This document shows, one piece after another, positions 18,922 through 26,713 of a stretch of 64,000 nucleotides of DNA; position 1 is the stretch's first letter, and each line of letters opens with the position of its first letter. Both the position numbers and the translations under genes were made by a program. The notes below the pieces were generated by a model. The model ran no database searches and was not told the DNA's origin. It saw nothing but the letters and a program-made list of their open reading frames with translations. The stretch lies in NCBI GenBank assembly GCA_002409595.1, contig DHNQ01000009.1, positions 41,232 to 105,231 of the forward strand, in the 5' to 3' direction. The stretch is from Dysgonomonas sp. UBA5412 (GTDB taxonomy: Bacteria; Bacteroidota; Bacteroidia; Bacteroidales; Dysgonomonadaceae).

Positions 18922-21132
18922 ATGGATAATAATTATCAGGAATATAAGGACGAAGGACTAACCTTTTCTAAGTTTAAAAGGCTAGTCAAAGATTTAGAAA
19001 CAACTCTCTCTGCCGACGATCTGCAAAAGCTGCGCCCCGTTGTGAAAAAAGCAATAAAGGACGATGTCTTTCGCAAAGATGAAATGGGGGGGAGTCTCAC
19101 CGATCTGACAGTAAGTACATGTATAATATTGATAGAAGAACTGGGGCTTAAAAGCGCAGCAATTATCTCCTTAGTACTCTATCGTCCGGTAATTCATAAA
19201 TCTATATCGTTAGCAGAAGTCCAGAAAATGTTTGGACAAGATATTGCCGATATTGTGTCAGGGCTAATTAAAGTGAATGCCTTAGAGATGAACGAATCTG
19301 CTATGGCTTCCGATAATTATATCAAACTATTGATTTCCCTTGCTGAAGATATGCGGGTTATTCTCATCAAGATTGCCAGTCGTCTTCACAAGATAAGGTG
19401 TGCCGAAAGGTATAATGAACAGTATCGTATGAAGCTTGCGATAGAAGTTTCATATCTCTATACTCCACTTGCACATAAATTGGGTCTGTATAATATAAAA
19501 ACGGAGATGGAAGATTTGTATCTGAAATATACAGATCGCGAGTCTTATGATTATATTTTAACTAAAATTAGCGAAAGCAAAGCTTCACGTGATAAATATA
19601 TTGCCGAATTTATAGCCCCTATTGATGCAAAACTAAAAGAAACAGGGCTTAATTATGATATAAAAGGGCGTGTGAAATCCATCTCTTCAATCAATAATAA
19701 ATTGAAGAAGCAGAAAATAGATTTCGAATCTATTTATGATTTGTTCGCCATACGCATTATACTCAACTCTCCGCTAGATAAAGAAAAGGCAGAATGTTGG
19801 CAAGTCTATTCCATCGTTACCGATATGTATACGCCTAACCCTAAGCGGCTTAAAGATTGGCTTTCAATACCTAAAAGCAATGGTTACGAGTCGCTTCATA
19901 CAACAGTATTAGGGCCCGAATCACGTTGGGTAGAAGTCCAGATACGGACACGGCGAATGGACGAGATAGCCGAGAGAGGATTGGCTGCCCACTGGAAGTA
20001 TAAAGGCGTAAAGAGCCAGTCTAAGATGGACGATTGGCTTACCAATTTGCGCGAAATGCTAGAAAATAACAGTCTGGATTCGGGAGAGAAATTAGAAAAT
20101 TTCAAACTCGATCTTTATGACGATGAAATTTATGTTTTTACCCCCAAAGGCGATTTGCATAAACTTCCGAATGGAGCTACCGTGCTCGATTTTGCATTTT
20201 CTATTCATTCTCGTGTAGGGTCTACATGTGTTTCAGGACTGATCAATGGAAAGAATGTATCCATACGTCATAAGCTGAAAAATGGAGATCAGATAGAGAT
20301 CATCACTTCGCCCAATCAGTCTCCCAAACAAGATTGGTTGAGCTTTGTTTCCACGTCTAAGGCTAAGAATAAGATACGGCAGAGCCTGAAAGAAGAAGCC
20401 AATAAGCAAGTAGAGATTGCAAAAGAAATGTTGAAAAGACGTGTTAAGAACCGAAAAATAGAGATTAATGAATCGGTTATGATGCGTTTAATCAAGAAAC
20501 TAGGTTTTAAGACGATCACAGATTTTTATATTAAAATAGCTGACGAAAGTCTGGATGTAAATTCTGTTATAGATCAATACGTCGATCTGGAAAAGAAAGA
20601 TGCGGAGACTCACGAAAGACATGAGTCTGTGAGCGCAGAAAACTATGTTCCTCAGAGCCTAGAGTATGCAAAGGAAGTAACCTCGAAAGAAGAACTTATC
20701 TTAGACAAAAATCTGACAGGCGTGGATTATAAGCTGGCTAAATGTTGCAACCCTATCTATGGTGACGATATTTTTGGCTTTGTTTCCTCTCAAGGTATAA
20801 AAATCCATCGGAGCAATTGTCCTAATGCACAAGATATGATTTCCCGTTTCGGCTATCGAGTCATACCTGCCCGATGGTCGGGTAAGTCAGGGTCGTCTTA
20901 TACTGTAACCCTGCGCGTTATCGGAAATGATGATATAGGTATAATAAATAATCTGACTTCAATAATTTCAAAAGAAGCCGGTATTAATATGCGTTCTATT
21001 AGCATTGATTCGAATGACGGACTTTTTCATGGTAATATATCCGTTGTGTTGAATAATACCGACATGCTGAACGGACTTATCAAAAAGCTTAAAACCGTGA
21101 AGGGTGTGAAGCAGGTAAGTCGCATGAGTTGA
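18922..21132 (+). CDS. RSH-family (p)ppGpp synthetase with degenerate hydrolase domain
   Basis: 736 residues, full RelA/SpoT length. The synthetase domain (about 240-360) is intact: Asp273 in IYDLFAIR, NGYESLHT with Tyr322, VEVQIRT with Glu338, then AAHWKYK. The loop RLKD (309-312) is of the RXKD type found in bifunctional enzymes. A TGS domain (about 393-460), a CC...H...C zinc region (LAKCCNPIYGD to SNCPN) and a C-terminal ACT domain follow. The N-terminal HD hydrolase has lost its signature: where HD(V/I)VED is expected the sequence reads LYRPVIHK (86-93), and the later LIK-x-AD-R-x-HN-x-R reads LIKIASRLHKIR. It should make, but not degrade, (p)ppGpp. Confidence 0.93.
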   Translation: MDNNYQEYKDEGLTFSKFKRLVKDLETTLSADDLQKLRPVVKKAIKDDVFRKDEMGGSLTDLTVSTCIILIEELGLKSAAIISLVLYRPVIHKSISLAEVQKMFGQDIADIVSGLIKVNALEMNESAMASDNYIKLLISLAEDMRVILIKIASRLHKIRCAERYNEQYRMKLAIEVSYLYTPLAHKLGLYNIKTEMEDLYLKYTDRESYDYILTKISESKASRDKYIAEFIAPIDAKLKETGLNYDIKGRVKSISSINNKLKKQKIDFESIYDLFAIRIILNSPLDKEKAECWQVYSIVTDMYTPNPKRLKDWLSIPKSNGYESLHTTVLGPESRWVEVQIRTRRMDEIAERGLAAHWKYKGVKSQSKMDDWLTNLREMLENNSLDSGEKLENFKLDLYDDEIYVFTPKGDLHKLPNGATVLDFAFSIHSRVGSTCVSGLINGKNVSIRHKLKNGDQIEIITSPNQSPKQDWLSFVSTSKAKNKIRQSLKEEANKQVEIAKEMLKRRVKNRKIEINESVMMRLIKKLGFKTITDFYIKIADESLDVNSVIDQYVDLEKKDAETHERHESVSAENYVPQSLEYAKEVTSKEELILDKNLTGVDYKLAKCCNPIYGDDIFGFVSSQGIKIHRSNCPNAQDMISRFGYRVIPARWSGKSGSSYTVTLRVIGNDDIGIINNLTSIISKEAGINMRSISIDSNDGLFHGNISVVLNNTDMLNGLIKKLKTVKGVKQVSRMS

Positions 21133-21203
21133 GATAGGTTATAGGCTCTATTTGCTTCGAAAATAATTACGGGTTCACCTATATATAATCATTTAAAGAT
21201 TAT

Positions 21204-21211
21204 TATCTTTG
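21204..21211 (+). promoter_or_regulatory. -7 box of the small membrane protein gene, with 5' UTR palindrome
   Basis: TATCTTTG, an exact TAnnTTTG match, 49 bases before the ATG at 21260. Between them lies a perfect palindrome with 6-bp arms, CACCCT-cc-AGGGTG (21227-21240), in the predicted 5' UTR. Confidence 0.5.
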
Positions 21212-21259
21212 TACCCAATTTGTATTCACCCTCCAGGGTGTTGTTATACTAGACTGAAA

Positions 21260-21508
21260 ATGAGAATATTCATCTTTATTTTGTTCTTTATTTTATCTTT
21301 GGCTACGCAGGCTCAGACTGAGATTAACCCCAGTGCTGAAGAAATGCGTCCTGCATTGGTGGATGAAGTGCCTGCTCAGACTGAAAAGAATAAAGAGAAA
21401 GGTTTGTCTAACTATCTTAGAGCAGACTATATTTTTTATCTTTTATTAATTGGTAGTGGAGCATTTCTTTTGATAAGAAAAAGAAAGTCTAAAAATATAG
21501 ATTTATAA
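21260..21508 (+). CDS. Small exported protein with C-terminal membrane helix, unknown function
   Basis: 82 residues from the ATG at 21260. That start yields a clean signal peptide (MRIFIFILFFILSLATQA, cleavage before QTEINP), whereas an upstream in-frame ATG at 21209 would add an unlikely Cys/Pro-rich leader and places the -7 box at the start itself. The mature part is about 40 polar residues, then a membrane helix YIFYLLLIGSGAFLLI and a basic tail RKRKSKN. This implies a small protein anchored with its N-terminus outside. Family not recognised. Followed by a terminator. Confidence 0.6.
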   Translation: MRIFIFILFFILSLATQAQTEINPSAEEMRPALVDEVPAQTEKNKEKGLSNYLRADYIFYLLLIGSGAFLLIRKRKSKNIDL

Positions 21509-21518
21509 TTATTTATAT

Positions 21519-21552
21519 AAAAGCCGATGTTTATTCTTTTCGGCTTTTTTTA
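21519..21552 (+). terminator. Terminator after the small membrane protein gene
   Basis: AAAAGCCGA pairs with TCGGCTTTT across a 12-nt loop, followed by further T. It separates this gene from the permease gene that starts at 21589. Confidence 0.75.
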
Positions 21553-21588
21553 TGCGCGATTCATAAATATGAAAAACAAACTTAAAAA

Positions 21589-22902
21589 ATGAGAGAGGCT
21601 GAAAAAAAGATTGTACTTGGTATTGATGAGAAGCCACGTCCGGCACAATGGTTACTTTTAAGTATTCAACATTTATTTGCTATGTTTGGGGCTACGGTTT
21701 TAGTTCCGGCTCTGACGGGAATGAGTCCCGCAGTAGCGCTCATCTCAAGCGGTATAGGTACGCTGGTATTTATAGCTATTACAAAAGGTAAAGTACCATC
21801 CTATCTGGGTTCGTCGTTTGCTTTTATTAATCCCATTATTGCTGTCAAAGCATTAGAATTAGATCCTTCATCAGGAGTCGGTGTCGGGAGTTTCTTGGTT
21901 GGTAGTTTTCTTGTTGGGGTAACATATTCCATCGTTGCTCTCATTATTTCAAGAGGAGGAACGGGCTGGTTAATGAAACTCCTTCCCCCTGTTGTTGTAG
22001 GACCTGTTATAATGGTTATCGGGCTTGGGCTTTCGGTCACAGCCGTAAATATGTCTACTAATAATCCTGCCGGAGACTACGATCTTCACTACGTTCTGGT
22101 TGGTTTGGTCACATTGACTATAACAATATTAACAGCTATTTTCACGCGAGGATTTCTTAGTGTTATACCCGTATTGGTCGGTATTATAGGAGGATATCTA
22201 TTCTCTTTGATAATGGGTATCGTAGATCTGCAACCTGTTATAAATGCTCAATGGGTTCAATTGCCTCCATTCGAAATTCCTTTTGTTCACTATACTCCGT
22301 CTTTCACTTGGCGCATTCTGCTTATGATGGTTCCCGTAGCCATTGTCCCTATTGCCGAACACATAGGGCATCAATTGGTATTGAGTAAAGTTATAAATAA
22401 AGACCTCATAAAAGATCCGGGTTTAGACCGTTCTATGCTTGGCGATGGAGTTGCTACTATGATTGCAGCCGGTATCGGAGGACCTCCGGTCACCACTTAT
22501 GGTGAGAATATAGGTGTTTTAGCTATTACGCGTGCTTTTAGTATTTATCTCTTTGCTGGAGCTGCTATATTTGCCATACTGTTTGGCTTTTGCGGTAAAG
22601 TGGCTGCTCTGCTTACTACTATCCCAACACCGGTAATGGGAGGAGTTTCCATCCTTTTATTTGGTATTATAGCTTCGAGTGGATTGCGTATGTTGGTAGA
22701 AAATAAAGTAGACTTTAGCCGCAAACGTAATCTTATCATATCATCGGTTATCTTAGTTATAGGTATTGGTGGAGCTGCCATACATATTGGCAAGGTATTC
22801 TCGTTGGAGGGTATGGCTTTAGCCTCTATTATAGGTGTGGTACTTAATCAAGTATTACCCGGAAAGCAGGTTGTTGATTTCGATGAAATGTTTAATGATT
22901 GA
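21589..22902 (+). CDS. NCS2 nucleobase permease, uracil (UraA) type
   Basis: 437 residues with about 14 hydrophobic segments. Substrate-site motifs of NCS2 uracil permeases are present: QHLFAMFGATVLVP near the N-terminus, AEHIGHQLVL (the conserved Glu of helix 8) and TTYGENIGVLAITR (the Glu of helix 10). The TTYGENIG form is typical of UraA-type uracil:proton symporters rather than xanthine permeases, which makes uracil the likely substrate. It follows a terminator and is followed by one, so it is probably monocistronic. Confidence 0.9.
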   Translation: MREAEKKIVLGIDEKPRPAQWLLLSIQHLFAMFGATVLVPALTGMSPAVALISSGIGTLVFIAITKGKVPSYLGSSFAFINPIIAVKALELDPSSGVGVGSFLVGSFLVGVTYSIVALIISRGGTGWLMKLLPPVVVGPVIMVIGLGLSVTAVNMSTNNPAGDYDLHYVLVGLVTLTITILTAIFTRGFLSVIPVLVGIIGGYLFSLIMGIVDLQPVINAQWVQLPPFEIPFVHYTPSFTWRILLMMVPVAIVPIAEHIGHQLVLSKVINKDLIKDPGLDRSMLGDGVATMIAAGIGGPPVTTYGENIGVLAITRAFSIYLFAGAAIFAILFGFCGKVAALLTTIPTPVMGGVSILLFGIIASSGLRMLVENKVDFSRKRNLIISSVILVIGIGGAAIHIGKVFSLEGMALASIIGVVLNQVLPGKQVVDFDEMFND

Positions 22903-22925
22903 TTGTGCAAAAATATACTTAGCAG

Positions 22926-22953
22926 AGGAGTCATTATTAATGACTCCTTTTTT
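22926..22953 (+). terminator. Terminator after the uracil permease
   Basis: AGGAGTCATTA and its complement form an 11-bp palindrome with a one-base centre, followed by seven T. Confidence 0.85.
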
Positions 22954-23194
22954 ATGTCTAATGAGATATAAAGCATTTTTCATATACAAAATAAGCCAAT
23001 CTGATGCTTCTTAAACGAAATGTTCGGATGTGAGCAGATTCGTAAAATATAATCACTCAATGTGTTATAAATTGTTAATCGCTGTTTTCTTGTAAACTTT
23101 TTTGTAGGGGGCTTATTTCTAGTTGTTTATGCCGTATGATGTTTTTAAACATGTATGTTTTCGTGTTAAATAGTCTTTTTTTGCTAAACACCTA
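22954..23194. other. Intergenic region before the ndk promoter
   Basis: About 240 bases without a gene. No further hairpin, repeat or open frame of note was seen; the ndk promoter lies at its downstream end. Confidence 0.5.
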
Positions 23195-23226
23195 TTTGTG
23201 AGCTTTTGAAATAAATTCTATATTTG
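23195..23226 (+). promoter_or_regulatory. ndk promoter, -33 and -7 boxes
   Basis: TTTG at 23195-23198 and TATATTTG at 23219-23226, separated by 20 bases, match both parts of the Bacteroidetes sigma-A promoter at the right spacing. This is the best-formed plus-strand promoter in the window, 43 bases before the ndk ATG. Confidence 0.75.
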
Positions 23227-23268
23227 GAAGTTTTAAAATTAAAAACCAAAACTTTTTAAAGCTAAAAG

Positions 23269-23730
23269 ATGGAAAAAACTCTTGTTATTTTGAAGCCTTC
23301 ATGTGTTCAACGAGCACTGATGGGAGAGGTTATTTCTCGCTTCGAAAAGAAAGGGTTGCGCTTGGCCGGAATGAAAATGACCCGGTTGACCGATGCTATT
23401 TTAAACGAACACTACGCTCACCTCAAAAACGAATCCTATTTTAATCGTGTAAAAAATTCGATGGAAGTATGTCCTGTCATTGTTCAATGCTGGGAAGGGA
23501 TAAATGCTGCAAACGTAGTTCGAGCTTTGATTGGTGCAACAAATGGACGTGAAGCTTCTGCGGGAACAATAAGAGGTGATCTATCCATTAGTTCTCAAGA
23601 AAATATAGTTCATGCTTCCGATTCGGCCGATTCAGCAAAAGTAGAGTTGGAGAGGTTCTTCTCAGAAGATGAAATTTTTGATTATAAACTATCTACATTG
23701 GCTCATTTATATGCCTGTGACGAGATTTAA
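23269..23730 (+). CDS. ndk: Nucleoside diphosphate kinase
   Basis: 153 residues, normal length. The phosphohistidine loop NIVHASDS gives active-site His115; Lys9 in LVILKPS and the NGREASAGTIRGD nucleotide-site segment are intact. The usual KPDAVQR is KPSCVQR here. The enzyme transfers the gamma phosphate between NTPs and NDPs. It has its own strong promoter, and an M23 peptidase gene begins 8 bases after its stop. Confidence 0.95.
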   Translation: MEKTLVILKPSCVQRALMGEVISRFEKKGLRLAGMKMTRLTDAILNEHYAHLKNESYFNRVKNSMEVCPVIVQCWEGINAANVVRALIGATNGREASAGTIRGDLSISSQENIVHASDSADSAKVELERFFSEDEIFDYKLSTLAHLYACDEI

Positions 23731-23738
23731 TTTATATT

Positions 23739-24764
23739 ATGCAAGGAAATAATAATATTTTAACGACGACTTTTAAGAGTTTAAGACTACTGCCTTTAGC
23801 AGCACTGTTTCTGATACCGACAAGTAGTTTTGCTCAAAAGAAAAATGACCCAGCAGAGACAAATCCCGATAGAGTTGAATTAAAATATAAACAACGCCAT
23901 AGTCGGACGACTGGTAACGAACTGTATGCCGATGGTATAAAAATCAAAAGAGACCTATCTATTCTAAAAGAAATACAAGAAGAGCGAGTTCTTTCATCCG
24001 ATGAAATTCCTGCAGAAGATCTTTATGGTGGAATCTGGAATAATCGTTATGTAAATGCCTATAAATCTATTGAAAATATTCCCGATACTTTTAAAGTAAA
24101 TCTAGAAAACTTCACCATGCCTACAATGGGTCACATAACCTCAAATTTTGGACCTCGTCGTCGTCGGATGCATTATGGTATTGACTTGAAAGTTCAGATA
24201 GGAGATACAATTTATGCTGCATTTGATGGAAAAGTAAGAGTGAAACAATACGAACGCCGAGGTTATGGATACTATATTGCTATTCGTCATTCAAATGGAT
24301 TGGAAACTGTGTATGGGCATTTATCCAAGTTTCTTGTAAGTGAGGATGATGTTGTTAAATCGGGAGATCCAATTGCTCTTGGAGGAAATACAGGACGTTC
24401 CACAGGGTCTCATCTCCATTTCGAACTACGCTTTTTAGGCAATCCTATCAATCCTATCAAAATGATTGATTTCGAAAATAAAGTTTGCCACAAGGATACT
24501 TATACTATTACTGCCGATAGCTATAGCCGTAGCGCAAAAGGAGTTAATATTAAGACTTTGGCGGCTTCTTCTGCAACCAGAACTAAAGCTAATGTACAGA
24601 ATAAATATGCTTCGGACAAAGTTAATTATCATCGCATAAAACAAGGTGATACTTTGGGCGCCATAGCTATTCGCTATGGAACAAGTGTTCGCAAGCTATG
24701 CTCTTTAAATAATATTACAACAAGAACAACATTAAGATTAGGCAAATCTTTGAGGGTATCTTAG
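23739..24764 (+). CDS. M23 family peptidase with C-terminal LysM domain
   Basis: 341 residues. A signal peptide ends near residue 32 (SSFA-QKK). The LytM/M23 domain spans about 120-245 with zinc ligands His145 and Asp149 (HYGID), His194 (YGHLSK) and the HLH pair His225/His227 (TGSHLHFEL), all intact. A LysM repeat closes the protein (residues about 297-341, YHRIKQGDTLGAIAIRYG). The likely role is periplasmic cutting of peptidoglycan cross-bridges in cell division or wall remodelling, with LysM binding glycan. Probably co-transcribed with ndk (8-base gap). Confidence 0.9.
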   Translation: MQGNNNILTTTFKSLRLLPLAALFLIPTSSFAQKKNDPAETNPDRVELKYKQRHSRTTGNELYADGIKIKRDLSILKEIQEERVLSSDEIPAEDLYGGIWNNRYVNAYKSIENIPDTFKVNLENFTMPTMGHITSNFGPRRRRMHYGIDLKVQIGDTIYAAFDGKVRVKQYERRGYGYYIAIRHSNGLETVYGHLSKFLVSEDDVVKSGDPIALGGNTGRSTGSHLHFELRFLGNPINPIKMIDFENKVCHKDTYTITADSYSRSAKGVNIKTLAASSATRTKANVQNKYASDKVNYHRIKQGDTLGAIAIRYGTSVRKLCSLNNITTRTTLRLGKSLRVS

Positions 24765-24800
24765 TCTGATAGAATATGCCTTTGTTACAATATACAAAAG

Positions 24801-24835
24801 AAAACCGTGAGAACAAAATCTTACGGTTTTTGTTT
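24801..24835 (+). terminator. Terminator after the M23 peptidase gene
   Basis: AAAACCGTGAG pairs with CTTACGGTTTT (one G-T pair) across an 8-nt loop; T-rich bases follow. Confidence 0.78.
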
Positions 24836-24980
24836 TAATACCAAAAGAGTTCAGTATTTTAATTATATATTCGCAGTATGTTCTAGTTATATCCTAACAT
24901 TCTATCTTTTTCAAAGCTTTATAATAGAATATTCCTTTATTTTTTATTGTATTATCTGAGTCTTGAAATACTTTTAATTT

Positions 24981-25544
24981 ATGGCAGAAATATCTGATAT
25001 TCGTTGCTTTAATGATTTGTTTACACACTATCAGTCTCGTTTTGTACGTTTTGCTAATAGTTATGTGCGAGATATTACACTCGCTGAGGATATTGTTGCT
25101 GAAGCTTTTATGATATATTGGGAAAATCGGAGAGATTTGCCCCCGGATTCTAATATTCCCGCTTATATACTGACTATTGTAAAAAATAAAAGTTTAAATT
25201 ATTTACGCCAAAAGAAAGTACAAGATAAAGTATATCTTTCCATGCAAGATCATGCTTCATGGGAAATGAACCTCAGAATAACTTCTTTAGAAGCTTGTAA
25301 TCCAACACTTGTGTTTTCTTCCGAAATAGAGAGAATAATAAATGAAACATTGGCTTCTTTGCCGGAAAGGACACTGGAGGTTTTTACTTTAAGCAGATAT
25401 AATAATAAATCGCATAAAGAAATAGCCGAATATCTTAATATAACGACAAAGGGAGTTGAGTTTCACATAACCAAGGCTTTAACAGTTCTTCGAGCAAAAT
25501 TGAAAGATTACATGACTTTCATAATATCATTTTTTTCTATATAA
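24981..25544 (+). CDS. ECF-type RNA polymerase sigma factor of PUL 1
   Basis: 187 residues. Region 2 (about 10-80) has FTHYQSRFVRFANSYVRDITLAEDIVAEAF, and region 4 (about 120-180) has the LPERTLEVFTLSRYNNKSHKEIAEYLNITTKGVEFHI helix-turn-helix. This is the Bacteroidetes sigma-70-like family that pairs with FecR anti-sigma factors and SusC receptors. It starts a plus-strand series of sigma, FecR, SusC, SusD and GH92. Its own promoter is not recognisable. Confidence 0.92.
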   Translation: MAEISDIRCFNDLFTHYQSRFVRFANSYVRDITLAEDIVAEAFMIYWENRRDLPPDSNIPAYILTIVKNKSLNYLRQKKVQDKVYLSMQDHASWEMNLRITSLEACNPTLVFSSEIERIINETLASLPERTLEVFTLSRYNNKSHKEIAEYLNITTKGVEFHITKALTVLRAKLKDYMTFIISFFSI

Positions 25545-25597
25545 AATTCATTTTTCTACTAGGGATGATTCATTGTCAATTGTTGTTATTATAGACA

Positions 25598-26563
25598 GTG
25601 GATAAAATGAATCATAAATTATTATATAAATTTTTTGAAGGTCTTACGACTCAAGATGAAGAATCGGATATAAGACAATGGCTTTCTGAATCATTGGATA
25701 ATGAAAAGGAGATGATTAAAGAAAGAAAGCTATTTGATGCCATTCTTTTGAATGATGTAAAGGCGGATAGCTCAGTAAACCTAGCTAAAGATAATTTATC
25801 GAAAGCGTCACGGATCTCCACTTACTTTATAGAGTTTATCAAGATTGCAGCAATAGTTACAATTGTATTTTTGGCGAGTTGGTTTTATTTTACAAAAATG
25901 CGTCAAGATGCTACAGTTGCAAATCAAGTCATTTCTGTTCCTGCCGGTCAAAGATTGAATCTCACCCTGCCGGACGGAACAAACGTCTGGTTAAATGCAA
26001 AAACACGCCTTGAATATCCTGTGTCGTTTAATAAAAAGACACGTTTAGTAAAGCTTGATGGACAGGCATATTTCGATGTTGCTAAAAATCCGGATGTGCC
26101 ATTTCTTGTAGAAACAAAATCTGGAATGGTAGAGGCTTTAGGTACAAAATTTGATGTTTTGGCATATTCTGACACTCCTCAATTTGAAGCTGCTCTGATG
26201 GAAGGAAAAGTAAAAGTCAATATGATTGATGATCCTTCTCAAATTTTAATACTAACACCAAACAATAAGGCTTCTATCCGAAATGGTAAGTTGGAAACTG
26301 AATTTGTCGGGGACTTTAGTCCATATCAATGGAAAGAAGGACTGATTAGTTTTAGAAATGAATCCTTTTATCAGATAATGTACTCCTTTGAAAAAGTGTA
26401 TGATGTGAAGATTGTAATTCAGAATCCTAAAATAGGAGATCTTATTTATACTGGTAAATTCAGAATCATAGATGGTATTGACTATGCCTTACGTGTATTA
26501 CAAAAAGATGTCAGATTTAAATACGAAAGAGATACCGAAAAACATATTATATATATAAAATAG
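25598..26563 (+). CDS. FecR-type anti-sigma factor of PUL 1
   Basis: 321 residues. A short cytoplasmic N-terminus (about 1-80) precedes one membrane helix (about 87-105, IKIAAIVTIVFLASWFYF). The periplasmic FecR domain follows (about 120-215, with QRLNLTLPDGTNVWLNAKTRLEYPVSF), then the C-terminal DUF4974 domain ending FKYERDTEKHIIYIK. By family precedent it holds the sigma factor at the membrane until the SusC STN domain signals. It begins 53 bases after the sigma gene. Confidence 0.92.
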   Translation: MDKMNHKLLYKFFEGLTTQDEESDIRQWLSESLDNEKEMIKERKLFDAILLNDVKADSSVNLAKDNLSKASRISTYFIEFIKIAAIVTIVFLASWFYFTKMRQDATVANQVISVPAGQRLNLTLPDGTNVWLNAKTRLEYPVSFNKKTRLVKLDGQAYFDVAKNPDVPFLVETKSGMVEALGTKFDVLAYSDTPQFEAALMEGKVKVNMIDDPSQILILTPNNKASIRNGKLETEFVGDFSPYQWKEGLISFRNESFYQIMYSFEKVYDVKIVIQNPKIGDLIYTGKFRIIDGIDYALRVLQKDVRFKYERDTEKHIIYIK

Positions 26564-26713
26564 TTTGTTGTTTAACCTTAAATTAATTGCTTATGAAATA
26601 CCTTAAAAGACTTCCTGTTCTATAAAAAAGGGCGATAAGTACTGCAATACCTATCGACCCTAAAAATCAATACTATTTATTAGATCGTATTAACTTAAAA
26701 ACATCGTAAATCT

